A stretch of 64,000 nucleotides of DNA, from NCBI GenBank assembly GCA_030063045.1, contig JAQSEB010000011.1, forward strand, positions 1 to 64,000. The letters run 5' to 3'. The position numbers and the translations under genes were made by a program. Of the stretch, positions 48,567-61,400 are shown piece by piece. The notes under the pieces were generated by a model. The model did not search any database and was not told the origin of the DNA. It saw only the letters and a list, made by a program, of their open reading frames with translations. Numbering within the stretch: position 1 is the first letter of the stretch; each line of letters starts with the position of its first letter. Source of the stretch: Pratylenchus scribneri (lineage: Eukaryota > Nematoda > Chromadorea > Rhabditida > Pratylenchidae).

Positions 48567-51500
48567 TCAATAGCCCGGCGCCAGACGAGCCGGTGGGCAA
48601 TGATCGCAAGAGCCGGGCGCACCCGGTGCTCCCGGACGGCCATTTGCCCCAATCTTTAAGGGAAATTATAATTAAAAAATTTTTAAAATTGTATTCTCAC
48701 TTTTCCACTTGGCCCGGGTGCTCCAGGTGGTCCAGGCGGACCTGGTATTCCCTGGAAAATAAATTTATTAAATTATTCTAGGGTAAATTCCTTTTTTGCC
48801 TGTTTGCCAGTTATTCCATCATTGCCAGGTTTTCCGGGCGCACCGGGTGGTCCTGGAGGCCCAGGACGGCCTGGGGCACCGGCACGGCCAGGCGGACCTG
48901 AAATGAATTTTAATAAGTCATTTTTTTCGCTTTTTTTAAAGTCCGTAGTGGGGTAAAATTGAACATCAAATTTTATCTTTTTTTGATTAAATAATAATTA
49001 TATTATTTATTTTAATAAATTTTAATTCAATTAATGTTAGCTTCCAAGTGTAATTAAATTCTTTTAAGATTATTCTTTTGATTTAATATTTATTTTATGA
49101 TTTTTTATATCGAATTAAAAATCATTAAATGGGGAAAATGGAATTCATGTTAATTCTTTTTGATATTTTTTTTGAATTATTTTTGTATAATTATGGATAT
49201 TATTCTTTTAATTAATTTTTTAAAACTTCCAAAATATTCTACTAATTTATTATCCCCAAACAAACCAATTTCAGTGCGATATTGTCCCGGTTCACCGGGT
49301 GGCCCAGGACGGCCAGCTTGGCCCGGTGGACCAGGCAATCCGGGTGGACCGCGCGGCCCTTGGTCGCCTGCCTTTCCGTCTTCTCCAGGTTCTCCCTAAA
49401 TATTTGCCTTTTTTACCATCTTAAATAAATTACTGACCGGTGGTCCAGCAGGTCCATCTGGCCCAGGCGGTCCTTTTGGTCCTGGTTCGCCTTGAGGAGC
49501 CTGAAAAATAATTTTAAATATTTTTAATCTTCTCCTCTTCAAAGAACTTCGCAAGGGCATTGTGGTGGGAACAATTGGGATTGATCGGGGCCGGGTGGGG
49601 CAGGAGGACCCGGTGGTCCAATTTGGCCTGGCTCACCATCCAGTCCTCGATAGCCATCCTTCCCTGGGGGTCCAGGACGTCCGGGCGGTCCACGTTGGCA
49701 AGTGCCTTTAATTTGAAAAGGAAAAATGGGTTATTTTGGGATAAAATAATCATTGGCATTGGCATTAAATAGGTCAAAAAAGATGATATATTTTAATCAA
49801 TTCCAAAGAATTGTCTCAAATTTTGCACTAAAAAATTGATTATTTTCCTTCAATTTCTAATGATAAAAATCAAAAAGTTGTATGAAATTTTTTCCGAATT
49901 TTTGGCATTGAATTCCGGATTGAAATGATAAAAAATTTTGATTATTCTTACAGCATCCAGTTGATGGTGTTTCAACGAATTCGTCCTTTGTGGGTCCTCC
50001 GCCATAATCGCCGCGAGCATAAGTCTGGGGCGAGTCACGGGCATGTTGAGGAGGCTATAAAAAGCAATAATTAATATTAAAAATAAAAATAAGTCTTTTG
50101 GACCAATATTCATGCTAATAATAATAAGAGATTTGAAAAAAGATGGATTTACTGAATAATCACTCACTTTGGTCTTTGGCTTTATAGAGGGTGCCGCACC
50201 ATTGGGAGTGGATTGTGCGCCAGCATTGCTATTTGTGACCTTTTGTGCTGTTGCTTCAACCGGATCATCGCGCAATTGCATATCGCTGAGTCGACGTGAC
50301 CTAAAAGCGACAAAAATATTGATTTCGAACTTAAAATTGGGAATAAATTACTAAATTTTTGTAAATTGTTTTCAAATTTTCATGCAAATTTCAAATAATT
50401 TTAAATATCATAAATTTGTTCACCAATCAAATTAGTAATTTTTAATAGGTATTTGCTTAAATTTATAAAATTTTATACCATTATATAACCCTGATTAAGA
50501 TGAATTGATAAGAGAAGGAATTAACAGATTTTATTGCAAATTGGCAAATATTTGTGACCAAAAAAAATAAATTAAAACGATTAGTTTTATCTTTTTTACA
50601 AAACTTTATGTAAAATTATATTTTAATTAATCAGTATGATACTAAAATTATCTAAATGATATGTTATATCTCATTCAGAGGTATACAATTTTAGTTATTT
50701 TTTTAGGTTACTCAAAAAACAGTTTTCATATACAAAATAACAGAAAAAACTGACCAAAATTCAGCAATTGTGTCTCGCTTTTCCAGCTGCCTTCGTTGCA
50801 TTACCATTTGTGCCAGTCGTGAGGCCGTTTCCGTACGCCCATTTGTGCGGATCTCGAACATCTCTTTCCACATGTCCCGTGCCCGTGATTTGCAAAAGTC
50901 CAAATCCAATTGGACACCGGCTTCCAATGTTTGAATGTAATGGAGGATGAGGGGAAAGAGGATCAGGCATGAACTGATTGCCACCTTTAAGAAAAAGTCA
51001 AAAATTATTAAAGAATTTTATTATGGTTTGGCTGGAAGGAATATGAATATTTATTTATTATTTTGATGAGAGCAATTGGCTATTTTTATTTCATTCTATT
51101 CTTTTTTTTAATTGTTGGAAGTAATAAGAAATTGAGCTGCGCTTCTGTGTGCCTCATTCGGTTACGCTATGCGTAATAAAAGATTAATGTCGCAAGTTCA
51201 GCCACACAGCCATTTTTTATTCTTTTGAATAATATTAAAGTAAAAATTTAATGGATTGATTAATTCCTCTCGTTAAATGGTAAATAAAATTTTATTTAAT
51301 ATCCGAAAAATTTTTAATTTGCGGCTTGAATTTTATTGTTTTTTTTTCGAACACAATTATAAATAAACAAATTTGCATTCTTTAAAAAATTTTTATTTAG
51401 ATGGAAGAATAAAAAAATCTCAATTTATAAATTAAATAAAGTCTATATTCCATGAAAAATTTGATAGAAATTTGAAATTAAAAAAATTGAAAAATTAAAA

Positions 51501-51860
51501 TTGAAATTATATTTGCATTCATTTTTATCTTCCATTTTGTGTGCTAATTTAATGAAGAACATTAACCATAGATAGTCACACATTTGCTTTAAGCAAAATT
51601 ACAAATTTTATTAAAATTAAAATAAGATCATATTTATTTTTAGAATCCAAAAATTAAAATGTCAATATTATATAGATAAATTTTTGTAATTTTAATTTTC
51701 GGGACATATAAATTACATAAATTTCAAATTTTATTAAATTTTTTTTATTTATTCATCAAAAACTAACCGTTGCGCAACATGTTGCCGCAAATGCGATTGG
51801 ACGCAAACTTTGCCGTTCCTCCTTCAATGGTTCCTTGTCTTCGGCCATTGTGGCGCCCAT
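48567..51860 (-). CDS. Cuticle collagen
   Basis: Ten phase-consistent exons: 51860-51768, 50984-50755, 50300-50168, 50054-49952, 49705-49548, 49500-49438, 49395-49266, 48897-48800, 48751-48701 and 48653-48567 (TGA), 381 residues. An N-terminal membrane-spanning/signal region ([22 protein letters not shown]) is followed by the nematode collagen N-domain. Basic sites ([15 protein letters not shown]) could serve proteolytic processing. Gly-X-Y blocks are flanked by cysteine pairs (CTC, CPC, CDHC). The C-terminus [15 protein letters not shown] is typical of the family. The product is secreted by the hypodermis, trimerised, disulfide- and tyrosine-linked into cuticle. The intron after exon 8 starts with GC instead of GT. 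Confidence 0.95.
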
Positions 51861-52757
51861 TTCCTGCTGATCGAGAGGAAAATGGAAATAATATTCAGAA
51901 AGAATTTTTATAAATTTTTAGAAACAAATGAGTAAAAAATGAAGCTTTCGGGTTGATTTTTTGGTGATTAAAATGTCATTTTAGGGCCTAAAATTGAGAG
52001 GAAGTGTAACTAAAAAGTGCACAAAATTGGTCCTAATTTAATAATTAGTTGCCACAAAAATTGCTTTAGAAATAAAAACAATTTGGCTGAATTTGTGAGG
52101 AATGTTGAAGACCGGATTGTGGCTTTTTGTATAAGCTTATGGCGATTAAAAAGCAGAGAAGAGAGGGGAGAACCACCATATTCTAAAGGGGACAAAAATG
52201 GTAAGAAGAAAGGAATGGATTCCATTCCCTCATTCCCACTTTATTCCTTTATTCTTTGATTGCCGCCAAAGCAATTTTAGCCGAATAGTGCGCCCAAATT
52301 CCTCTCCACCAAATCCTCCTTATTCCTCTTCAATCTGCAGTGATTGGAAGAAATAATTAGCATTGGAAGGGGATGAGATGATTGGAGGAAGGAATTGCCT
52401 TCCCATTCAAATTGCTTCTTCTCAGCATTGATGGTGGTTTTGCTCTTTTGGCTGACTGACTTTTCGACTTGTTGTGATTGTGATCGCCGTTCCAACACCG
52501 CGAACAGCCTCAATCTCTTTCTCATATTCATGCTTTATGTGAAAAGTCTTTTAGATTTTTATTCTTTTGATGAAATTTTTTCAGAACATTTTCCAGGGGA
52601 TTATAAAAAATATAATTTTTTGAAAAAATGAATTTAATATTGATTAAATGGTATGTATTTTGATAACAAATTTTTGTTTAATAATTTGCATCTGCGCATT
52701 GGTATTTTATTCTCATTTTTTCATTCAGCATTTTGCCAACCTCTGCCATTCCATTCA
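51861..52757. other. Upstream region of the collagen gene
   Basis: Should include the collagen promoter. A minus-strand frame at 52277-52531 (84 residues, MNMRKRLRLFAVLERRSQSQ...) is protein-like but without domain or partner exons, so I leave it as a doubtful hypothetical. Confidence 0.4.
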
Positions 52758-53178
52758 TCAATAATTTGGGGGTTTTGGATTAGTCATCACCATTTTGGTC
52801 ATTTGACGGTTGATTCTACGCACCTGAAATTTGCCAAAATTTTTTTATAATTTAAAAATTATTCAAAATTTCCAGAAAAAATTATGAGAATAAATTCAAA
52901 TTTGATTTTAAATGGAAAAGTCGAAAGCAATTACTTATATAATATGATAATTATTTTTCTTTTCGGTCTTTTTAATTTGATTCCAATAATTCCAATATGG
53001 CTTAAAAAATATTACATAATTTTGTTTTTATAAATTCAAAAATTCATGTAAAATTGAAAATTCTGCTGACCTTAATCCAAGTGTCGATCGCGATGAAAAT
53101 AAAGAAAATACTGATACATAAATAAGCAATGAAGAAAATTAAGGCAAAACCGCCTTCCAAAGCGCTAGTCCCAGACAT
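52758..53178 (-). CDS. Small single-span membrane protein, paralogue 1
   Basis: Two exons, 53178-53071 and 52823-52758 (TGA), joined after a Lys codon in phase 0 (donor GTCAGC, acceptor TTTCAG), 57 residues. A short polar N-terminus precedes one hydrophobic span (residues about 11-31: FALIFFIAYLCISIFFIFIAI). Then come DTWIK at the splice site, VRRINRQMTKM and a proline-rich end (NPKPPNY). I do not recognise the family. It is the most divergent of three tandem copies. The mature topology is probably one membrane helix with a short basic tail. Confidence 0.75.
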
Positions 53179-54039
53179 TTTTAAGCTTAAAAAATTATTC
53201 TTAAATTAAATAATAATAACAATAAAAATAATAATAATAATTTGGTGAATTTGTTTCCTCTTTTTATATTATAAATAATTACCATATTTCACTGAGAAAA
53301 TAAATGATTTTATATTTATCTTTCAATGAAATACATCTTTTTTCGTTAGAATTATTTTGGCAAAAAATTTAAAAATATATATTTCTAATAAAATGTCATT
53401 TTTAAGAAGGAGATGTGAAGGAAAAATTAATCATATTTTAGTCAATTGAATTAGTAAATGGGAATGGAAAATGGGATTTAGATTAGATAAAATTATTTTA
53501 AATAATTCTCATAGTACATTACAAAGGCCCAAAACGAAGCGATATTCATCAAATGAAATTACTAAAATTACTAATTTAAATTTGAAATCTTTTCCTTTGT
53601 ATATCATAAACAACTCCCAATATAAGGTTTATAAGTTGTTTGGGCGGAAATAAAAATTTGGAAACTGGTTTTTGTGGAAAATTATTTTGTCTAGAGGAGA
53701 TGATGGCAATGGCCAAATAAAAAAAATTAAAATTATGATATTTGACATTTGAAATATCTAAAGTTCTATTATTTTTCAATTGAATCAGTTTGGGAATAAA
53801 AAAGAGGTAAAACCGGTTTTCATTTGTTGAATGTTTTTCAATTTAAAAAAGAAAATTGGCGAAATAGTAAAAATTTCTAATAAAAATTTTAGGGAATAAA
53901 AAATATTTTTCCAAAATATTTATTAAACTTAAATGGTATTGAATTTTGTTAACAAATTTTTATTTATGATTTTGTATCTTTGCATTCGAAATATTTTTCT
54001 TGCATCAGCTTTCTGCATTCTCATTCGTCTATCCACCAT
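53179..54039. other. Spacer between paralogues 1 and 2
   Basis: AT-rich. A 60-codon frame at 53471-53653(+) has no supporting signal. The sequence near 53820-53995 resembles that downstream of the other copies, in keeping with tandem duplication. Confidence 0.45.
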
Positions 54040-54401
54040 TCAACATTTTGGTGGATTTGGACTTGGAATAGCCTGCATTGGCACTGACACAATTTGGGTC
54101 AATTGGCGGTGGATTGAACGAACCTGAAAATGGAAAAAAATTTTATACGAAAAAATTATAAAAATTATTTTTAAAATCAAAAATTTAAGAGAATAAATAT
54201 TTATTATTTTTATCTAAATTATTTATTTTTTTTTCAATATAGCCTTAATTGAAATTAAAAAAAAATAATTTAAAAATCGAAAATTCTGTTGACCTTAATC
54301 CAAGTATCGATTGCGATGAAAATAAAGAAAACACAGGCAAATAAATAGCCAATGCCAAAAAATATGGCTAAGCCATTGTAAGTGTCATTTTCAGTTGACA
54401 T
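54040..54401 (-). CDS. Small single-span membrane protein, paralogue 2
   Basis: Exons 54401-54294 and 54123-54040 (TGA), 63 residues, with exactly the same exon 1 length (36 codons) and splice position as paralogue 1. It starts MSTENDTYNG, has one hydrophobic span (LAIFFGIGYLFACVFFIFIA), then IDTWIK, VRSIHRQLTQI and a C-terminus PSPNPPKC. The ending in Cys is not shared. Function unknown; conservation of the protein rather than the intron between copies supports a real gene. Confidence 0.75.
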
Positions 54402-55539
54402 TTTATTTTTATCTGAAATAATTTTAAAATTATACTGATAAAAAATAAATATTTGATGATTCTCCATTAAAAAAGAAGTTAATGAAAAATCTAAACAGCT
54501 CAATTATACAAATAAATACGAATTATACTTGATATATTAATAATATTATAGAATATAATAATAATAATAAAATAATTTTTTTCCTAAGAATGCTATTTTA
54601 AGAAAGTGATTTGGGCAAAAAATGAACCATTTTTGAATCAAATGAATTTAATAATGGGCGGAATGAAAATGAATTATATAATTAGGTAAAATTTATATTT
54701 AGGTATTATTGTTCACAGGGAGAATATAGATGGAAAAATTACTTAATTTATAAATTTGAGATCTCCTTCATTTCACACATTACACAAAATTCCAATGGAT
54801 CTGTGATGTGAGTGGAAGTGGAAGTAAAAAATGGGGAAAATGGTTATTGATGATATTTATTTTGACAAAAAATTGCATTCGCCAAATAAAAATTTATTAT
54901 GATTTCGAACAAAATCGTATTAGGAAAGTTAAATGTGCAAAATTCTTCATTTATAAATCATTTTGAAATGGAATGTATTTGCGTAATAAAACTGGTTTCC
55001 ATTTATTGAATATACCAATTTATTTTGTTTAGAGGATAAATTGGCCAATTATTAAAAAATTAAAAATAAATTCGGTAATATAAAAGATTATTTTTATAAA
55101 ATAATTAAATAGAATATATAAATTTAGGTAATTTTAGAATAAATCTATTTAAATCGCTTTAATTATTTTTCAATTTTTAAATTTGTATGGCTAATTAATT
55201 AATGCTAATACCATTTATTGAATTGTGGGTATAAATTAAATCATTTCTAGCAGTATCACACCAATGGTCTTAAGTGTATATTCTTGATACTGATACAGAT
55301 TTAAATGGAAAAAAATTTTTAAAACACAAAATTTTCTATGCCAACTTAAATGAATTTGGCAATTTAATAATTAGTAATTTTTTGGATTAAAAATAATTTT
55401 TATCGGAACATTTCTTAACAAAAAAAATATATATTAAACAGAAATGAATTTTAGTTTATTGGTTCAAATTTGAATTTTATTTTATCTCGGCCAATTCGAA
55501 TTTCTTGCATCATACTTTCTGCATTCATTCGCCATTCCA
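54402..55539. repeat. Duplicated spacer between paralogues 2 and 3
   Basis: Shares blocks in order with the DNA upstream of paralogue 3: GGTATTATTGTTCA (about 54700 and 56197), CCAATGGATCTGTGATGTGAG (about 54793 and 56296) and TTGCATTCGCCAAATAAAAA (about 54872 and 56413). No gene seen inside. Confidence 0.7.
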
Positions 55540-55908
55540 TCAATATTTTGGTGGATTTGGAATTGGAATAGCAGGCAAGGGCACAATTTGTATTTGACTC
55601 ATTTGGCGGTGGATTGAACGAACCTGAAATTGGACAAAATTTTACCTTTGATTTATAAATTATAATATTTTAAATGATTATTCCCAGAAACATTTTAAGA
55701 GAATTTTAAATGTCAATTAAATTTTTGTCTAAATTCATTTTTTAGATGGCCTAAAATTTTATTTCATAATTTTTTCACTTTTAAAAATTCATTTAAAGTT
55801 GAATTGTTGATGTACCTTAATCCAAGTGTCAATTGCGATATAAATAAATAGAATAAAAAGGACAGAAAAAAAGGCTAAACCGCTATTGGTGTCACTTTCA
55901 GTTGACAT
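55540..55908 (-). CDS. Small single-span membrane protein, paralogue 3
   Basis: Exons 55908-55816 and 55623-55540 (TGA), 58 residues. MSTESDTNSG precedes a span shorter by five residues (LAFFSVLFILFIYIAI), then DTWIK at the same intron position, VRSIHRQMSQIQIV and IPNPPKY. Flanking non-coding DNA is shared with paralogue 2 (for example CACATTACACAAAATTCCAA at both about 54776 and 56278), so the two arose by a tandem duplication of about 1.5 kb. Confidence 0.75.
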
Positions 55909-56739
55909 TTTAAAAATCTAAAATTAATTTAATTAAAATAATGTAAAAATAAATAATAGATATTTGGTGAATCTACTTCTTACTGAATTTAATAAGAGTT
56001 GAAATCGATACTAATTTTTAATGAAAAATAATAAATAAAAAGCTATAAAATACATAAAAATAAAGATTTATATTTAATAAATATTTTATTAATAATATCC
56101 TTCAAAAAATTCCATTTTGGGAAAGTAATCTGAACAAAAAATGAACTATTTTTGAATAAAATGAATTTAATAATTGGCGGAATCAAAATTTATATTTAGG
56201 TATTATTGTTCAGGGAGAATATAGTAGATGGAAAAATTACTTTACTTAATTAATAAATTTGAAATCTTCTTCATTTCGCACATTACACAAAATTCCAATG
56301 GATCTGTGATGTGAGTTGTTTGTGCGCAAGTAAAAATTTAGGAAAATGGTTATTGGTGATAAAATAAAAAATTGGGGAAACTGGTTAATGGTGATATTTA
56401 TTTTGACAAAAAATTGCATTCGCCAAATAAAAATTTGTGATTTCGAACAAAAACTGATTCAATATTTGCTGATCAAAATTCTTCATTTTATAATTTGTTT
56501 GTGGAATTTATTAAAAAGATATAAACCGGTTGTCATTTGCTGACTATACCAATTTATTTTACTTAAAAATTTTTTTACAAAATATTTTATTGAAATAATA
56601 ATTATAAATAAATCATTTTTGAATGCCATGGGTTTGGCCCAAACAAAAAATTGAGTGGGATTGAAGGATTTTTGGAATGAGAAAAGGCAAAAATGGAAGG
56701 AAAATTTTGAATTCATTATTTGATTTAGGCCTCAAACAA

Positions 56740-57000
56740 TATGAATTTGATGTGTTTTATGTTTATCTTTTGGACTTTAAAACCAAAATATGGTTCAAAC
56801 GGTTTAATACTTTGAATTTTGGCCAAATCTCGACAAACTATACATCCATCGACGCGTCTCGATGAGCTCTATAAAATAGCTAAATGGTTTGGGTGTCTGG
56901 GATCAAGCACAAAAAGTTATAATCAAAAAATCGATCTCTCGGCAAAAGAACCCAAATCTCTCGGCAGAAAAATCCCCACCCTTTTAATAGTTATAAGTTT
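56740..57000. mobile_element. Degraded foldback copy
   Basis: Contains GGTTTAATACTTTGAATTTT, CATCCATCGACGCGTCTCGA and TGAGCTCTATAAAATAG blocks of the dispersed family, but the left arm is not well preserved. It is followed by a doubled word, TCTCTCGGCA(A/G)AA. Confidence 0.5.
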
Positions 57001-57315
57001 TTGCATTAAGGATTTCTTAAAATTTTTATAAAAAATTTAAGTTCTTCCACATAATAAAATTCATTGATTTCCTGAATTATTTATAATTTTTTGACTCAAT
57101 TTTGGTTATAGGTATTTAATAAAATTCAACACAATTTTTTAAATTTACTAATTTAAGATACAGTAAGTAATAAGTAAATAATATATAAATAATCAATAAA
57201 AATTTACATTTATTCCTACCGAATTCTGAAAAATTAGCCAAATTTATGGCTTGAAAAATTTATTTTTGCCTTTTCAATTATTATTTTTAGAAAAAAATTA
57301 TAAATTTAATTAAAA

Positions 57316-58060
57316 TTAAACCAACTTAATACGAAAATATTCTTGACGGCCGTGTTGGTTATAAAAAGTGCCGGGGGCAACAATGGTGACACCGTTCCGA
57401 CCAAATCCATATTCTATTATTTAATAAGCATTATACAATTATTTATAATATGAACATATATATTATTATATAAATTTTACTATTTTATACAGAATTTGCG
57501 TTTAGTTAAAAATTTACATTAATTTTAAATTTTAATTAATTTTCAAATATTTTTCACAAAATTTTCAACAAAATCAACGTATTAATAATAAATTTACAAT
57601 TTTTTAAATAAATATTTTTCAAACAAAAATAAATGTATTATCACAAATTTAGGAATACTGACAATTAAAAAAAATCACATTTTTTCCAAAAAATAAAATT
57701 TAATAAAATGATTAAAATTTATCAAATTTAACACAAAATGTGTAAATTTATTTATAAATGAATAATCTATTCTATCAAAAAATTTAATAATTAATTCTAA
57801 TAAATAAAGCTTTTAAATTTTAATTTTTCTACCTCGACCGTGGACAACTATTCCATGATGGAATAAGTTTGGAAGCTGAACTTCAATTTGGCCACCACCG
57901 GGCAAAGGGAATGTCTTAAGTTAAAAATGTTTTTTTATAAAATTTTCTTTAATCTTACACGTGCGATAAGCGCATACGTAATAACGTAAATTTGGCGCTC
58001 GTTGTTCAAGGGACAAGTTCGCCTATTATGGCCTTCAAAATGGCACCGGCCGCAACGCAT
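57316..58060 (-). CDS. Zinc knuckle plus PPPDE-like N-terminal part
   Basis: Exons 58060-57959, 57914-57833 and 57413-57316 (TAA) keep phase, 93 residues. The start MRCGRCHFEGHNRRTC is a CX2CX4HX4C zinc knuckle. Downstream, IYVITYALIA...FHHGIVVHGREYGFGRNGV resembles the first half of PPPDE (DeSI-type desumoylase) folds, in which the His of the H-x-x-I-V-V segment is catalytic. The partner Cys (NCN motif) is absent, because the frame stops soon after REYFRIKLV. Either the protein is a truncated inactive relative, or the last donor (GTTTAA just before the stop) leads to exons I could not identify. The family assignment rests on motif resemblance only. Confidence 0.5.
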
Positions 58061-58455
58061 ATTTGATATTTTAATTTAATTCTATTAAATAAAAATTTAT
58101 TTATAAAAAAATAAAGCCCCCTTTTTCTCAATTATTTTCATAGATTATCCAATAAATCCTCTTAAATTCATTAAAAATTATGTCACAAATTAATGCAAAA
58201 GACGATGAAAAAATTAAAAATCAATAATTGAATTGTCTCATAACATCAGCGGATGCCACCACTGCAGCATAAGAGTGAAATGAAAGGTGGAACGAATTTT
58301 TTTCCTCCAATCAGCAGCTGCAAATTAACGAAAAAAAACAATAAAAAGGAATAAGATGCCCAAAACACAGTAAAAAGGGAAGAAGTAGTTATTTCGCAAC
58401 CTTTTTCCTCCAATTAACTGATTATTTTTGAAAAATGCCAAATCATTCTAGTTTT
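58061..58455. other. Intergenic stretch before the satellite
   Basis: AT-rich with no gene visible; it should hold the promoter of the zinc-knuckle gene. From about 58430 the sequence grades into a diverged first satellite copy. Confidence 0.5.
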
Positions 58456-61400
58456 TTATTCCAAAAATCAGTGATTTTTCTATAGTTGCCCAAATTTCAA
58501 TTAAAAAATCAATTGCCTATTTTTATTCAATTTCTATTCAATTAGGGGGATTCAATATTTTTCGAACGGGCATATATCCTAGGCCTAAATAGAATATTTA
58601 AAAATTCTAATTAACATAAGAATTTCAATCCAAAAATCACCGATTTTTCATACGGATGCCGAAACTTGAAAATTTCAAAGTCAAAAATCAATATTCTATT
58701 TTTATTCAATTTCTATTCAATTAGGGGGATTCAATATTATTCGAACGGGCATATATCCTAGGCCTAAATAGAATATTTAAAAATTCTAATTAACATAAGA
58801 ATTTCAATCCAAAAATCACCGATTTTTCATACGGATGCAGAAACTTGAAAATTTCAAATTAAAAAATCAATTGCCTATTTTTATTCAATTTCTATTCAAT
58901 TAGGGGGATTCAATATTTTTCGAACGGGCATATATCATAGGCATAAATAGAATATTTTAAAATTCTAATTAACATAAGAATTTCAATCCAAAAATCACCG
59001 ATTTTTCATACGGATGCCGAAACTTGAAAATTTCAAAGTCAAAAATCAATATTCTATTTTTATTCAATTTCTTTTCAATTAAGGAGATTCAATATTATTC
59101 GTACGGGCATATATCATAGGCATAAATAGAATATTTTAAAATTCTAATTAACATAAGAATTTCAATCCAAAAATCACCGATTTTTCATACGGATGCCGAA
59201 ACTTGAAAATTTCAAATTAAAAAATCAATTGCCTATTTTTATTCAATTTCTATTCAATTAGGGGGATTCAATATTTTTCGAACGGGCATATATCATAGGC
59301 ATAAATAGAATATTTTAAAATTCTAATTAACATAAGAATTTCAATCCAAAAATCACCGATTTTTCATACGGATGCCGAAACTTGAAAATTTCAAATTAAA
59401 AAATCAATTGCCTATTTTTATTCAATTTCTATTCAATTAGGGGGAATGAATATTTTTCGAACGGGCATATATCATAGGCATAAATAGAATATTTTAAAAT
59501 TCTAATTAACATAAGAATTTCAATCCAAAAATCACCGATTTTTCATACGGATGCCGAAACTTGAAAATTTCAAATTAAAAAATCAATTGCCTATTTTTAT
59601 TCAATTTCTATTCAATTAGGGGGAATGAATATTTTTCGAACGGGCATATATCATAGGCATAAATAGAATATTTTAAAATTCTAATTAACATAAGAATTTC
59701 AATCCAAAAATCACCGATTTTTCATACGGATGCAGAAACTTGAAAATTTCAAAGTCAAAAATCAATATTCTATTTTTATTCAATTTCTTTTCAATTAGGG
59801 AGATTCAATATTATTCGTACGGGCATATATCATAGGCATAAATAGAATATTTTAAAATTCTAATTAACATAAGAATTTCAATCCAAAAATCACCGATTTT
59901 TCATACGGATGCCGAAACTTGAAAATTTCAAATTAAAAAATCAATTGCCTATTTTTATTCAATTTCTATTCAATTAGGGGGATTCAATATTTTTCGAACG
60001 GGCATATATCATAGGCATAAATAGAATATTTTAAAATTCTAATTAACATAAGAATTTCAATCCAAAAATCACCGATTTTTCATACGGATGCAGAAACTTG
60101 AAAATTTCAAAGTCAAAAATCAATATTCTATTTTTATTCAATTTCTTTTCAATTAGGGGGATTCAATATTTTTCGAACGGGCATATATCATAGGCATAAA
60201 TAGAATATTTTAAAATTCTAATTAACATAAGAATTTCAATCCAAAAATCACCGATTTTTCATACGGATGCAGAAACTTGAAAATTTCAAAGTCAAAAATC
60301 AATATTCTATTTTTATTCAATTTCTTTTCAATTAGGGGGATTCAATATTTTTCTAACGGGCATATATCATAGGCATAAATAGAATATTTTAAAATTCTAA
60401 TTAACATAAGAATTTCAATCCAAAAATCACCGATTTTTCATACGGATGCAGAAACTTGAAAATTTCAAAGTCAAAAATCAATATTCTATTTTTATTCAAT
60501 TTCTTTTCAATTAGGGGGATTCAATATTTTTCGAACGGGCATATATCATAGGCATAAATAGAATATTTTAAAATTCTAATTAACATAAGAATTTGAATCC
60601 AAAAATCACCGATTTTTCATACGGATGCCGAAACTTGAAAATTTCAAATTAAAAAATCAATTGCCTATTTTTATTCAATTTCTATTCAATTAGGGGGATT
60701 CAATATTTTTCGAACGGGCATATATCATAGGCATAAATAGAATATTTTAAAATTCTAATTAACATAAGAATTTCAATCCAAAAATCACCGATTTTTCATA
60801 CGGATGCCGAAACTTGAAAATTTCAAATTAAAAAATCAATTGCCTATTTTTATTCAATTTCTATTCAATTAGGGAGATTCAATATTATTCGTACGGGCAT
60901 ATATCATAGGCATAAATAGAATATTTTAAAATTCTAATTAACATAAGGATTTCAATCCAAAAATCACCGATTTTTCATACGGATGCCGAAACTTGAAAAT
61001 TTCAAATTAAAAAATCAATTGCCTATTTTTATTCAATTTCTATTCAATTAGGGAGATTCAATATTATTCGTACGGGCATATATCATAGGCATAAATAGAA
61101 TATTTTAAAATTCTAATTAACATAAGAATTTCAATCCAAAAATCACCGATTTTTCATACGGATGCCGAAACTTGAAAATTTCAAATTAAAAAATCAATTG
61201 CCTATTTTTATTCAATTTCTATTCAATTAGGGGGATTCAATATTTTTCGAACGGGCATATATCATAGGCATAAATAGAATATTTTAAAATTCTAATTAAC
61301 ATAAGAATTTCAATCCAAAAATCACCGATTTTTCATACGGATGCAGAAACTTGAAAATTTCAAAGTCAAAAATCAATATTCTATTTTTATTCAATTTCTT

